Source of the DNA: Saprospiraceae bacterium
GTDB lineage: Bacteria > Bacteroidota > Bacteroidia > Chitinophagales > Saprospiraceae
Length of the DNA: 15,174 bases
Reading direction: 5' to 3'
NCBI GenBank assembly: GCA_004297645.1
Contig: SCUG01000178.1
Coordinates: forward strand, 1 to 15,174
A model generated the notes under the pieces. It did not search any database. It was not told the origin of the DNA and was given only the letters and a program-made list of their open reading frames with translations. Positions 8,079 through 14,164 of this stretch are shown piece by piece; positions within the stretch are counted from its first letter, which is position 1; each line of letters begins with the position of its first letter. The position numbers and the translations under genes are program-made.

Positions 8079-8107
8079 GCCCTGTGCCTACCGGCATGGG
8101 CTTTTTT
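8079..8107 (+). terminator. Second terminator-like hairpin before the phosphatase gene
   Basis: GCCC/GGGC and TGCC/GGCA pair across a small internal loop (8079-8101) and are followed by six T residues (8102-8107). It is 89 nt upstream of the phosphatase start. With the two hairpins before it, it forms a series of three possible stops between the predicted promoter and the gene. Confidence 0.5.
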
Positions 8108-8195
8108 ATTGAAAATCAAACAAGGCAAAAACCTCCTCATATTTTATGCTTTTATTTTTACTGATTAGCTTCGCCTCTTAACTAATTATGAAATA

Positions 8196-9539
8196 ATGAA
8201 ACGAAGCCATTTACTACTCACCCTCCTACTCTCGTCGTTCTTTTTCATTCAGGCATTTTCACAAAAAGACCTCCTTCAATCAGGCCCCATGCTCGGCTAC
8301 GCCGATATGTTCGAGGTAATGCTTTGGGTACAAACCAAAAGCCCGGCAGAAGTTCAATTCGTTTATTGGGTGAAGGGCAACCCGGCGCAGAAATTTTTCA
8401 CGGAAACAGCCGCTACTCAAAAACACGACGGCTTCACGGCCCACCTCATCGCCGATGAGGTGCAGCCCGGCAATGTCTATGAATACGAACTGCGCATCAA
8501 CGGCCAGCCTGTCAAATTAGCCTACCCCACCACTTTCCAGACCCAGCCCCTGTGGGCATGGCGCACCGAACCGCCCACTTTCAAAGTCGCCGTGGGCAGT
8601 TGCGCCTACATCAATGAGGAGCAGTTCGACCGCCCCGGCACGCCCTATGGCGGCGATTATCAGGTCTTCCAAGCCATCTACTCACAACACCCCGACCTGA
8701 TGCTCTGGCTCGGCGACAACGTTTACATGCGCGAACCGGATTGGTTCACCCGCACCGGCTTCATTCACCGCTACACGCATGGCCGCTCGCTGCCGGAATT
8801 GCAGCCCCTGCTCGCTTCCACCCACCACTACGCCATCTGGGACGACCACGACTTTGGCCCCAACGACAGCGACGGCAGCTTTATACACAAAGATATGGCC
8901 GCCGATATTTTCCAAAAATTCTGGGCAAACCCTGTTTACGGCCTCCCCGGGCAGGGTGGCATCACCTCCTACTTCCAATGGGCCGATGTGGACTTTTTCC
9001 TTATGGACGACCGCTATTTCCGCACCCCGAACAAGCGAAAAGCAGGAGACTGCCAGTACCTCGGCAAAGCCCAGTTGGACTGGCTCATTGATGCCTTGAC
9101 CTTCAGCAACGCCACCTTCAAAATGGTAGCCATTGGTGGGCAGGTGCTCACTTCTTACGCCAATTTTGAAACCTACATCAACCTCTGCCCGGAAGAACGG
9201 GCCTATCTCCTGCGCCGCATCGAACAGGAGGACATCAAAAACGTGGTCTTCCTCACCGGCGACCGGCATCACACCGAGTTGAGCAAAATGGTGAACGCCA
9301 AAGGCAACAGCATTTACGATTTCACGGTTTCTCCACTCACCGCAGGCATCCACCAAACCGATGAAGTTAACTTGCTCAGGTTGGATGGCACCTTAGTAAC
9401 GCAGAAGAATTTCGGCACGATGGAATTCTCCGGCCCCCGAAAAGGGCGCACGCTGACCCTGCACATCTTCGACAGCAACGGCGTAGAGCTTTGGTCAAAA
9501 GCCATTCAGGCGGAGTATGAGGGGAATAGTGGAAATTGA
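8196..9539 (+). CDS. Secreted PhoD-like metallophosphatase (alkaline phosphatase D family)
   Basis: The 447-residue product has a Sec signal peptide (probable cleavage before Q23) and then a metallophosphatase core. Motifs in order are GSCAY (134-138), LGDNVY (172-177), WDDHDFGPND (215-224), MDDRYFR (270-276) and LTGDRHH (353-359), which match the metal-ligand blocks of the PhoD family. The short N-terminal beta domain (about 28-118) is also usual for the family. PhoD-type enzymes release phosphate from mono- or diesters outside the cytoplasm; the exact substrate cannot be read from sequence. No T9SS domain is present, so a periplasmic place is likely. The start ATG overlaps a three-codon frame (ATGAAATAATG, 8188-8198). 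The Pho-box-like promoter about 470 nt upstream suggests phosphate control. Confidence 0.9.
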   Translation: MKRSHLLLTLLLSSFFFIQAFSQKDLLQSGPMLGYADMFEVMLWVQTKSPAEVQFVYWVKGNPAQKFFTETAATQKHDGFTAHLIADEVQPGNVYEYELRINGQPVKLAYPTTFQTQPLWAWRTEPPTFKVAVGSCAYINEEQFDRPGTPYGGDYQVFQAIYSQHPDLMLWLGDNVYMREPDWFTRTGFIHRYTHGRSLPELQPLLASTHHYAIWDDHDFGPNDSDGSFIHKDMAADIFQKFWANPVYGLPGQGGITSYFQWADVDFFLMDDRYFRTPNKRKAGDCQYLGKAQLDWLIDALTFSNATFKMVAIGGQVLTSYANFETYINLCPEERAYLLRRIEQEDIKNVVFLTGDRHHTELSKMVNAKGNSIYDFTVSPLTAGIHQTDEVNLLRLDGTLVTQKNFGTMEFSGPRKGRTLTLHIFDSNGVELWSKAIQAEYEGNSGN

Positions 9540-9548
9540 GAATTTTCA

Positions 9549-9565
9549 TTAGGCCCGCAGGGCTA
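9549..9565. repeat. Short hairpin after the phosphatase gene
   Basis: TTAGgCCC and GGGCTAA pair around GCA with one bulged base, 9 nt after the phosphatase stop. It is followed only by AAATTTG, so terminator function on the plus strand is weak at best. Confidence 0.4.
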
Positions 9566-9573
9566 AAATTTGT

Positions 9574-9611
9574 AAAAAAAGAACTCCCGGCATGCGGTGC
9601 ATCCGGGAGTT
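9574..9611 (-). terminator. Rho-independent terminator of the S24 repressor gene
   Basis: On the minus strand, AACTCCCGG (9611-9603) and CCGGGAGTT (9590-9582), extended inward by ATGC/GCAT with a bulged base, form a stem of about 13 bp. One C and seven T residues follow (plus-strand A tract 9574-9580). It lies about 145 nt after the repressor stop. On the plus strand no T-tract follows, so it serves the leftward gene. Confidence 0.7.
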
Positions 9612-9753
9612 GGTATAAAAAAAACAGCAGGATACGGCCATGCAAGTGCATGGCAGCAAATTTTTATTAGCCAGATGAGCGGCTTAGAATTGAAAGGAAA
9701 TTGTGAAAATTCCGCAAACGGGGCTGATTCAATAAAATTGGTGCAATACCGGA

Positions 9754-10482
9754 TTAGAAGTCGCTGATTTTGCGAATCACCCGGTAAAGCCGGGTATGGA
9801 TGTTCACCTCTTCAATAAAGGGATCGTGTTCGAGGTGGTTGGCGGAAATTAGTTTCAGATGGGTCACCCGGCTGCCGTGGTAGATGCGCTGAACGTATTT
9901 TACCCACAGCGAGCCATTGCTTTTCACGGCGTAAATTTCGTTGTCTTTTACATCGTCAAGACGCTCCACCTCACGGCACACCACAATGTCATCATTCAGA
10001 ATGACCGGTTCCATACTGTTGCCATTAATTTGAAAGGCTACCATTCCACCGCCCTGAAGCCCTGGCAGAGAAAACCACGAACTCTCTTCTGTGGCGAAAC
10101 TGCTTGTATCAACGGCACTGCCGGCAAAAGCAGCTGCCGTGGTGAACAGAATATTGCCTTGTTTGGAGGTGCTGGTTTCGGTGCTTTGTTTGGGGAGGTC
10201 GAATCCGAAAGGAGTGCCGGTACCGTCAAGTAGAAAGTCTTCGTTGATGCCAAACTCCCGGCAAAATATTCTGGCGTGGGAATAGCTGATGACCCGCTTA
10301 TCGCCCTCGTTCAGAAAGGCCCGGATGATGTGGCCATAGCCTTTGTTGCCGAGGATTTTTTCAGCAACGTCGCCAATTCCTTTCCCCTTGCGATCATTTT
10401 TTATGATAGCTCCTCTGTCTTCGAGTAATTTAAAGACTTTGATGAAGCGATTGTTAAGTTCGAGACGGTCTTCACGTATCAT
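9754..10482 (-). CDS. LexA/CI-like transcriptional repressor with S24 self-cleavage domain
   Basis: The 242-residue product has an N-terminal DNA-binding part (about 1-92, of the XRE-like type ending FGINEDFLLDGTGTPF) and a C-terminal peptidase S24 domain (about 110-240). The catalytic serine is S156 in GNSMEP and the lysine is K195 in LWVKYVQR. An Ala-Gly pair at A120-G121 lies 36 residues before the serine; in E. coli LexA the A84-G85 site lies 35 before S119 and K156 is 37 after it (39 here). Self-cleavage triggered by RecA-like signals is therefore plausible. The gene is alone, with its own terminator and promoter, and no phage genes are nearby. Its targets are unknown; autoregulation is suggested by dyads at its promoter. 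Confidence 0.88.
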   Translation of the reverse strand: MIREDRLELNNRFIKVFKLLEDRGAIIKNDRKGKGIGDVAEKILGNKGYGHIIRAFLNEGDKRVISYSHARIFCREFGINEDFLLDGTGTPFGFDLPKQSTETSTSKQGNILFTTAAAFAGSAVDTSSFATEESSWFSLPGLQGGGMVAFQINGNSMEPVILNDDIVVCREVERLDDVKDNEIYAVKSNGSLWVKYVQRIYHGSRVTHLKLISANHLEHDPFIEEVNIHTRLYRVIRKISDF

Positions 10483-10498
10483 GATGTTTTAGTTTCAC

Positions 10499-10574
10499 TT
10501 GTTTAAAACAATAGCTTACGAATCGGTTGTAAAAATAAAACAAATAATTTTAGAAGCAAATTTTTGTTCTAAAA
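10499..10574 (-). promoter_or_regulatory. Promoter and candidate operators of the S24 repressor
   Basis: On the minus strand, TTTG (10560-10557), 19 nt, then TATTTTTA (10537-10530) fit the Bacteroidota TTTG-N19-TAnnTTTG promoter with one mismatch. The dyad TTTTAGAA-N11-TTCTAAAA (10548-10574) covers the -33 element. A second dyad, TTGTTTAAAACAA (10499-10511), lies between the promoter and the ATG. The promoter is well supported. The operator roles are inferred from position and symmetry. Confidence 0.6.
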
Positions 10575-10619
10575 ATTATTTTTTGAAACAAATATTTCCG
10601 CCGGGTGGTCTGAGACTCA

Positions 10620-11174
10620 TCAGGTGGCAAGCCGTCGCCATTCCTGACGCAGCAGGCTGTAGAGCTTGATATCTTGATAGGCGCCGTACATAAAAAGCCC
10701 TTGCCTGAGGGTGCCCTCATGCTTGAATCCGAGTCGCTGGCAAATGGCTTGGCTTTTGGCATTACCTGCGGCCGTTAGTATTTCGATGCGGTTCAGGTCT
10801 TTTGATCGGAAAAGATAGCCAGTGAAGGCAGCACAGGCGATAGTCATTAATCCGCGGCCCTGCTTATCCTGTCGCAGCCAATAGCCTATTTCGCATTTTT
10901 GACAATCTTTATTGTACTGCACCACCCCTATTGAGCCGGCCAGCGTTTCACCTTCCATGAGAAAAGTGATGAGCTGCGTGCCTTGTGCATTATGTGCCAT
11001 GCTTTCTTTTAGGTATTGCCTGGAATCTTCCACCGACTGGGTGGCGTCCACCCACGGGAGCCATTGCCGGAGATAATTGCGCTGGGCATCCACCACCTCG
11101 AAAATGGGGGCGGCCAATTCCGGCCGGGCCAAGTGCAGCGAGAGCTGCTCATTGATTTGCAAAAAAGGCTTCAT
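10620..11174 (-). CDS. GNAT N-acetyltransferase, RimL-like
   Basis: The 184-residue product is of normal length for RimJ/RimL-type GNAT enzymes, which transfer acetyl from acetyl-CoA to an amine such as a protein N-terminus. The acetyl-CoA loop is RQDKQGRG (101-108), after the strand CEIGYWL. The later block NRIEILTAAGNAKSQAICQRLGFKHEGTLRQG (128-159) is characteristic of the family. The start at 11174 (MKPFLQ) matches the usual family beginning; an in-frame codon 42 nt upstream would add an atypical tail. It is divergent from the ECF sigma gene across 106 nt. The substrate cannot be told from sequence. Confidence 0.88.
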   Translation of the reverse strand: MKPFLQINEQLSLHLARPELAAPIFEVVDAQRNYLRQWLPWVDATQSVEDSRQYLKESMAHNAQGTQLITFLMEGETLAGSIGVVQYNKDCQKCEIGYWLRQDKQGRGLMTIACAAFTGYLFRSKDLNRIEILTAAGNAKSQAICQRLGFKHEGTLRQGLFMYGAYQDIKLYSLLRQEWRRLAT

Positions 11175-11231
11175 AATAATTGAGAATTGAGAACGAAAAA
11201 TCCGTTTGGGCAACAAAAAATCCCGGCACCG

Positions 11232-11247
11232 TTAAACTAAGGTTTAA
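11232..11247. promoter_or_regulatory. Dyad between divergent acetyltransferase and sigma genes
   Basis: TTAAAC-TAAG-GTTTAA is a perfect inverted repeat with 6-bp arms, 33 nt before the sigma factor start. It could be an operator or part of a promoter. No convincing TAnnTTTG element was found, which would fit use of an alternative sigma factor, but this is a weak call. Confidence 0.3.
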
Positions 11248-11280
11248 ATTCCCGGTCTATCAGCACAAATCACGCAAAGT

Positions 11281-11850
11281 TTGAAGAACCCACACGACGA
11301 CATAGCTGACGAGAGGATACTTGAACTGGCGTTGCAAGAGGGCCATATCGAACAGGGCTTCCGCCTATTGATCGAAAAATATCAGGAAAGGCTTTACTGG
11401 CAAATCCGCCGCATGGTGTATGTGCATGATGACGCCAACGATGTTTTGCAAAACTGTTTCGTAAAGGTTTATCGCAACCTTCACAACTTCGAGGGTAAGT
11501 CGAAACTATACACGTGGCTGTACCGCATAGCAACGAACGAGGCGATTACATTTTTGAATAAAAGCAGGCAAAAACATACGGCCTCGCTCGACGATGAGAA
11601 CCGCCATCTCTCGAACCAGCTGGAAGCCGGCTCCTATTTCGACGCAGACTCAGCGCAGGTGTTGCTCCAAAAAGCCATTGCACTGTTGCCAAACAAACAG
11701 AAACAGGTGTTCCATCTGCGATATTACGACGAGATGAACTACGCCGATATGTCGGAACTGCTGGGTACGTCGGAGGGAGCACTCAAGGCTTCGTTTCACC
11801 ATGCGGTGAAAAAAATTGAAGCCTATGTGAAAAACGTGGAAACTTATTAG
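11281..11850 (+). CDS. ECF-family RNA polymerase sigma factor (TTG start)
   Basis: The 189-residue product has a sigma-70 region 2 (about 27-95, with DDANDVLQNCFVKVYRNLHNF and YTWLYRIATNEAI) and a region 4 helix-turn-helix (about 127-180, with LPNKQKQVFHLRYYDEMNYADMSELLG). No region 3 is present, as in ECF sigma factors. The start is TTG at 11281: an in-frame TAA lies at 11245 and no ATG occurs before residue 45, which is already inside region 2. It is followed after 30 nt by a one-TM protein and then a Spy/CpxP-like secreted protein, the typical set for envelope-stress signalling in this phylum. The inducing signal is unknown. Confidence 0.92.
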   Translation: MKNPHDDIADERILELALQEGHIEQGFRLLIEKYQERLYWQIRRMVYVHDDANDVLQNCFVKVYRNLHNFEGKSKLYTWLYRIATNEAITFLNKSRQKHTASLDDENRHLSNQLEAGSYFDADSAQVLLQKAIALLPNKQKQVFHLRYYDEMNYADMSELLGTSEGALKASFHHAVKKIEAYVKNVETY

Positions 11851-11880
11851 CCGGGTAGCCCGGTCCAAAACCTAAAGACA

Positions 11881-12423
11881 ATGAAAAATCAAGATGAACT
11901 GAGAGAAGAACTGAAGGAATTGTTGCCCTTCCTGTCACGCATTCAAGGGAAAGACGAAGGCTTCTCAGTGCCGAAGAATTATTTCAAGACCCTGCCCGAT
12001 GAGGTAATGAAGCGGATAGCTTCCGACATAGCGCCCACCCGGCAGCAAAAGAACTGGATGGACGAAATCACCCTGTTCATTGCGGCCCTCCGGCAACCGC
12101 GCTATGCGGTGGCTTTGGCTACTGCCGCCGTGCTCCTCGTCGCTGGCTTCTGGATGTTCAATCGCGACTCCGGCACCCGGGCAGCTTCGCCGGATTTGGC
12201 AGCGGTGGCGCTCGAAGACATTTCATACGATGCCCTATATTCTTACATCGCCACTAACATTGAGGACATTGACAACGACCTGATTCTCGATGCCCAGAAA
12301 TTTGAAACAGCAGAAAAACCGCTGCAACATTTGGCCCCAAGACCCGGAGAGGAAGAAATGGAAGAATACCTCGACGATGTAATTGATGAGATTGACCTGA
12401 AAGACCTCGAGGACCTACTTTAA
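11881..12423 (+). CDS. Single-TM protein, probable anti-sigma factor
   Basis: The 180-residue product has a charged cytoplasmic N-terminal part (1-74), one transmembrane helix (about 75-94, AVALATAAVLLVAGFW) and an extracytoplasmic part that ends in a very acidic tail (about 156-180, EEEMEEYLDDVIDE...). I do not see the zinc-binding HxxxCxxC motif of classical anti-sigma factors. The role is inferred from gene order (between an ECF sigma factor and a secreted LTPEE-type sensor), topology and length. A small CCGGG/CCCGG hairpin sits in the 30-nt gap from the sigma gene. Confidence in the gene is high; confidence in the function is moderate. Confidence 0.8.
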   Translation: MKNQDELREELKELLPFLSRIQGKDEGFSVPKNYFKTLPDEVMKRIASDIAPTRQQKNWMDEITLFIAALRQPRYAVALATAAVLLVAGFWMFNRDSGTRAASPDLAAVALEDISYDALYSYIATNIEDIDNDLILDAQKFETAEKPLQHLAPRPGEEEMEEYLDDVIDEIDLKDLEDLL

Positions 12424-12465
12424 TCAATAACTCACTGTATAACCCTTTATTAAAATTTTGGAACA

Positions 12466-12951
12466 ATGAAAAAGCTATTATTTGGAACATTACTCCTGTT
12501 TGCTTTTGCGGTTGGTACTTATGCGCAACCCGGTAGCCGCCAAGGCCCCATAGCTGCACGTGCTCAGGAGAAAATTGCAGCCTACAAAATCGCCTTCTTC
12601 ACAGAGCAACTTCAGTTGACGCCCGAAGAATCGAAAGACTTCTGGCCCCTCTACAACCAGTTTGAAGATGAACGGGACAAACTGAAAGACAAAGGCGATT
12701 TCCAGGGTAAAAAAATCGAGCTGATGGCCGACAAAGAGTTGGAAGATTTTATCGTACAGCAATTAGACATGGAAGAACAACAAGTGAAGCTAAAACGCGA
12801 TTACGTGCACCGTTTTATGCAAGTCTTGCCCATCCGCAAGGTGGCCATGCTCCAACGAACGGAACTTGAATTCAAGCGCCAGCTTCTCGATGAGATGAAA
12901 CGCCGCCAGGAAAATCGCCAGGATGCCAAACCCCGCAAGCCTAGAAACTGA
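12466..12951 (+). CDS. Secreted Spy/CpxP-like protein (sensor of ECF-type sigma factor)
   Basis: The 161-residue product has a Sec signal peptide (cleavage probably after A20, before Q21). The mature part is helical, with LQLTPEESKDFWPLYNQF (49-66) and a second helical block ending LQRTELEFKRQLL (129-141). This is the pattern of the Bacteroidota proteins often labelled sensor of ECF-type sigma factor and distantly of Spy/CpxP, which have LTxxQ-type helices. The C-terminus is strongly basic (RRQENRQDAKPRKPRN) and might interact with the acidic tail of the preceding membrane protein, which is an inference. It lies 42 nt after that gene and is probably co-transcribed. Confidence 0.82.
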   Translation: MKKLLFGTLLLFAFAVGTYAQPGSRQGPIAARAQEKIAAYKIAFFTEQLQLTPEESKDFWPLYNQFEDERDKLKDKGDFQGKKIELMADKELEDFIVQQLDMEEQQVKLKRDYVHRFMQVLPIRKVAMLQRTELEFKRQLLDEMKRRQENRQDAKPRKPRN

Positions 12952-12975
12952 CGCTGGCCCAGCGGCGGCCGGCTG

Positions 12976-13707
12976 TCAACCGGTTGGCATTATTAGCCCG
13001 GAAATGATGGGCTTTAATACAGCCACCCATTTTTCATAACCGCGGCGGTTCATGTGCAGCATATCTTCCATAAAGAGGGACTTGTCAGGCTCCCCGTTTG
13101 CCGAAAGCAGCGTGCCGCTGATGTCCACATAATGCAACCGGGGCCTGTTTTGGGCAAATTGTTTCGCCATGTCATTGAATTGCTGAAAAGACCGCCACAG
13201 TGGCCACCTGTCCGGTGATGGTTTGGCGGAGATGAAAACCACTTCCGTATTCGGCAAATGTTGCTCCACCTCACCAATGAATTTTTTAAAATTCTGAAAA
13301 ACGACGGCCACCGGAGTTTCCTCCTTGATGTCATTTTCACCACAATAAAACACCAGCACCCGCGGCTCGTATTTCCAGATAATGCGCCCGGCATAATACA
13401 TGAGTTCGGGAATCGTGGAGCCGCCGAAGCCCCGGTTGATAACGGGCATCGGGTCAAAGTCAGCGGCCAGGTCTGGCCACAGCCTGATGCTCGAACTCCC
13501 GGCGAAGAGTACCGCACCTTTTGGTGGCATGGCCTCTTTGTCGGCAGCCTCGAAAGCCTGGATTTCCTGCTCAAAGCGGTCGAGATGTTGCGGCTGGCCG
13601 CCGCGGGAATTAAAGCTGGCCTTCGTGGTATTACTGCCGCCATCGCCGTCGCAGTTGGTCAGCAGTACCAGGGGAAGAAAGGAAAGGAGAAAAAGTATTC
13701 GTTTCAT
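12976..13707 (-). CDS. SGNH/GDSL-type hydrolase lipoprotein
   Basis: The 243-residue product has a lipoprotein signal peptide with C19 as the probable lipidated residue (LLTNC, with an unusual N before the cysteine). The acidic DGDGG after it resembles surface-export signals of Bacteroidota lipoproteins. The SGNH blocks are present: GSSSIR (70-75, serine probably S72), FGGS (94-97), GEND (123-126) and DMLH (215-218). These enzymes are esterases or lipases acting on acyl or acetyl groups, for example on polysaccharides; the substrate is not known. It is convergent with the Spy-like gene, with only 24 nt between stops and no evident terminator. A -7-like TACCTTCG (13736-13729) lies 22 nt before the start. 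Confidence 0.88.
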   Translation of the reverse strand: MKRILFLLSFLPLVLLTNCDGDGGSNTTKASFNSRGGQPQHLDRFEQEIQAFEAADKEAMPPKGAVLFAGSSSIRLWPDLAADFDPMPVINRGFGGSTIPELMYYAGRIIWKYEPRVLVFYCGENDIKEETPVAVVFQNFKKFIGEVEQHLPNTEVVFISAKPSPDRWPLWRSFQQFNDMAKQFAQNRPRLHYVDISGTLLSANGEPDKSLFMEDMLHMNRRGYEKWVAVLKPIISGLIMPTG

Positions 13708-13781
13708 GGTAAGAGTTTTTTGTAAAAACGAAGGTAAGCTACATGGCCGGGAAATGTGAAAGCCTTACATACCCCTGAGCT

Positions 13782-13799
13782 TTCTGAACCTTCTGAACC
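13782..13799. repeat. Perfect tandem 9-mer
   Basis: TTCTGAACC occurs twice head to tail upstream of the lipoprotein gene. It could be a chance duplication or a binding site. Confidence 0.6.
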
Positions 13800-13836
13800 G
13801 GAAAATTATTTACGGCACATTCCCTTAGCAACGTTT

Positions 13837-13939
13837 AAAAATAACTTCCCGATTTCTGCCAGCCGAAGGCTGGCAGAAATCGGGAACCTCTCTCTTTTTT
13901 CGGCGGCTTCGCCGCCGAAAAAAGAGAGAGGTTATTTTT
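13837..13939. repeat. Perfect 29-bp-arm palindrome with a second hairpin lodged in one arm
   Basis: The right arm 13911-13939 is the exact reverse complement of 13837-13844 joined to 13887-13907, with TTC as loop. The left arm is split by 42 nt that hold another perfect hairpin: a 19-bp stem (13846-13864 with 13868-13886) and a GAA loop. Folded as found, the DNA makes a three-way junction. The split point is flanked by C on both sides (13845 and 13887). No gene is present. This looks like a hairpin element inserted into a pre-existing palindrome. Confidence 0.8.
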
Positions 13940-13957
13940 TGGTCGTTACTTAATCAT

Positions 13958-14140
13958 TTAGACTTTGGACACTTTTTTACTAACCCCCGGATTCATCTGG
14001 GGGTGCCCAAAAATGTCCCATTTTATCTGGGTTTTAACCCGCTTTCAATGCTTTACGGGGGTTAAAACCCACAAAAAGTGAGGATTTACGCCGTATCCCC
14101 CGGATAAATCCGGGGGTTAGTGAAAGTGTCCAAAGTCTAA
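13958..14140. mobile_element. MITE-like element, 183 bp, with 7-bp target-site duplication
   Basis: The ends TTAGACTTTGGACACTTT (13958) and its reverse complement (ending 14140) begin terminal inverted repeats of about 45 nt that also share ACTAACCCCCGGATT and a GGGGG block. TAATCAT occurs directly on both flanks (13951-13957 and 14141-14147), as expected for a target-site duplication. Each terminal repeat contains its own CCCCCGGAT hairpin, and an inner perfect stem TGGGTTTTAACCC/GGGTTAAAACCCA (14028-14040 with 14059-14071) fills the centre. There is no transposase frame, so it would be moved in trans. It sits 18 nt past the GH32 stop. Confidence 0.8.
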
Positions 14141-14164
14141 TAATCATAAAAGAACAAAACCTCT

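Noticed and set aside
8682..9356. Long minus-strand frame opposite the phosphatase gene
   Set aside because: It is a shadow of the GC-rich phosphatase codons; the plus strand carries clear family motifs.
12952..12975. Bidirectional terminator between the convergent Spy-like and lipoprotein genes
   Set aside because: The 24-nt gap and gene ends are GC-rich but show no good stem with a T-tract.
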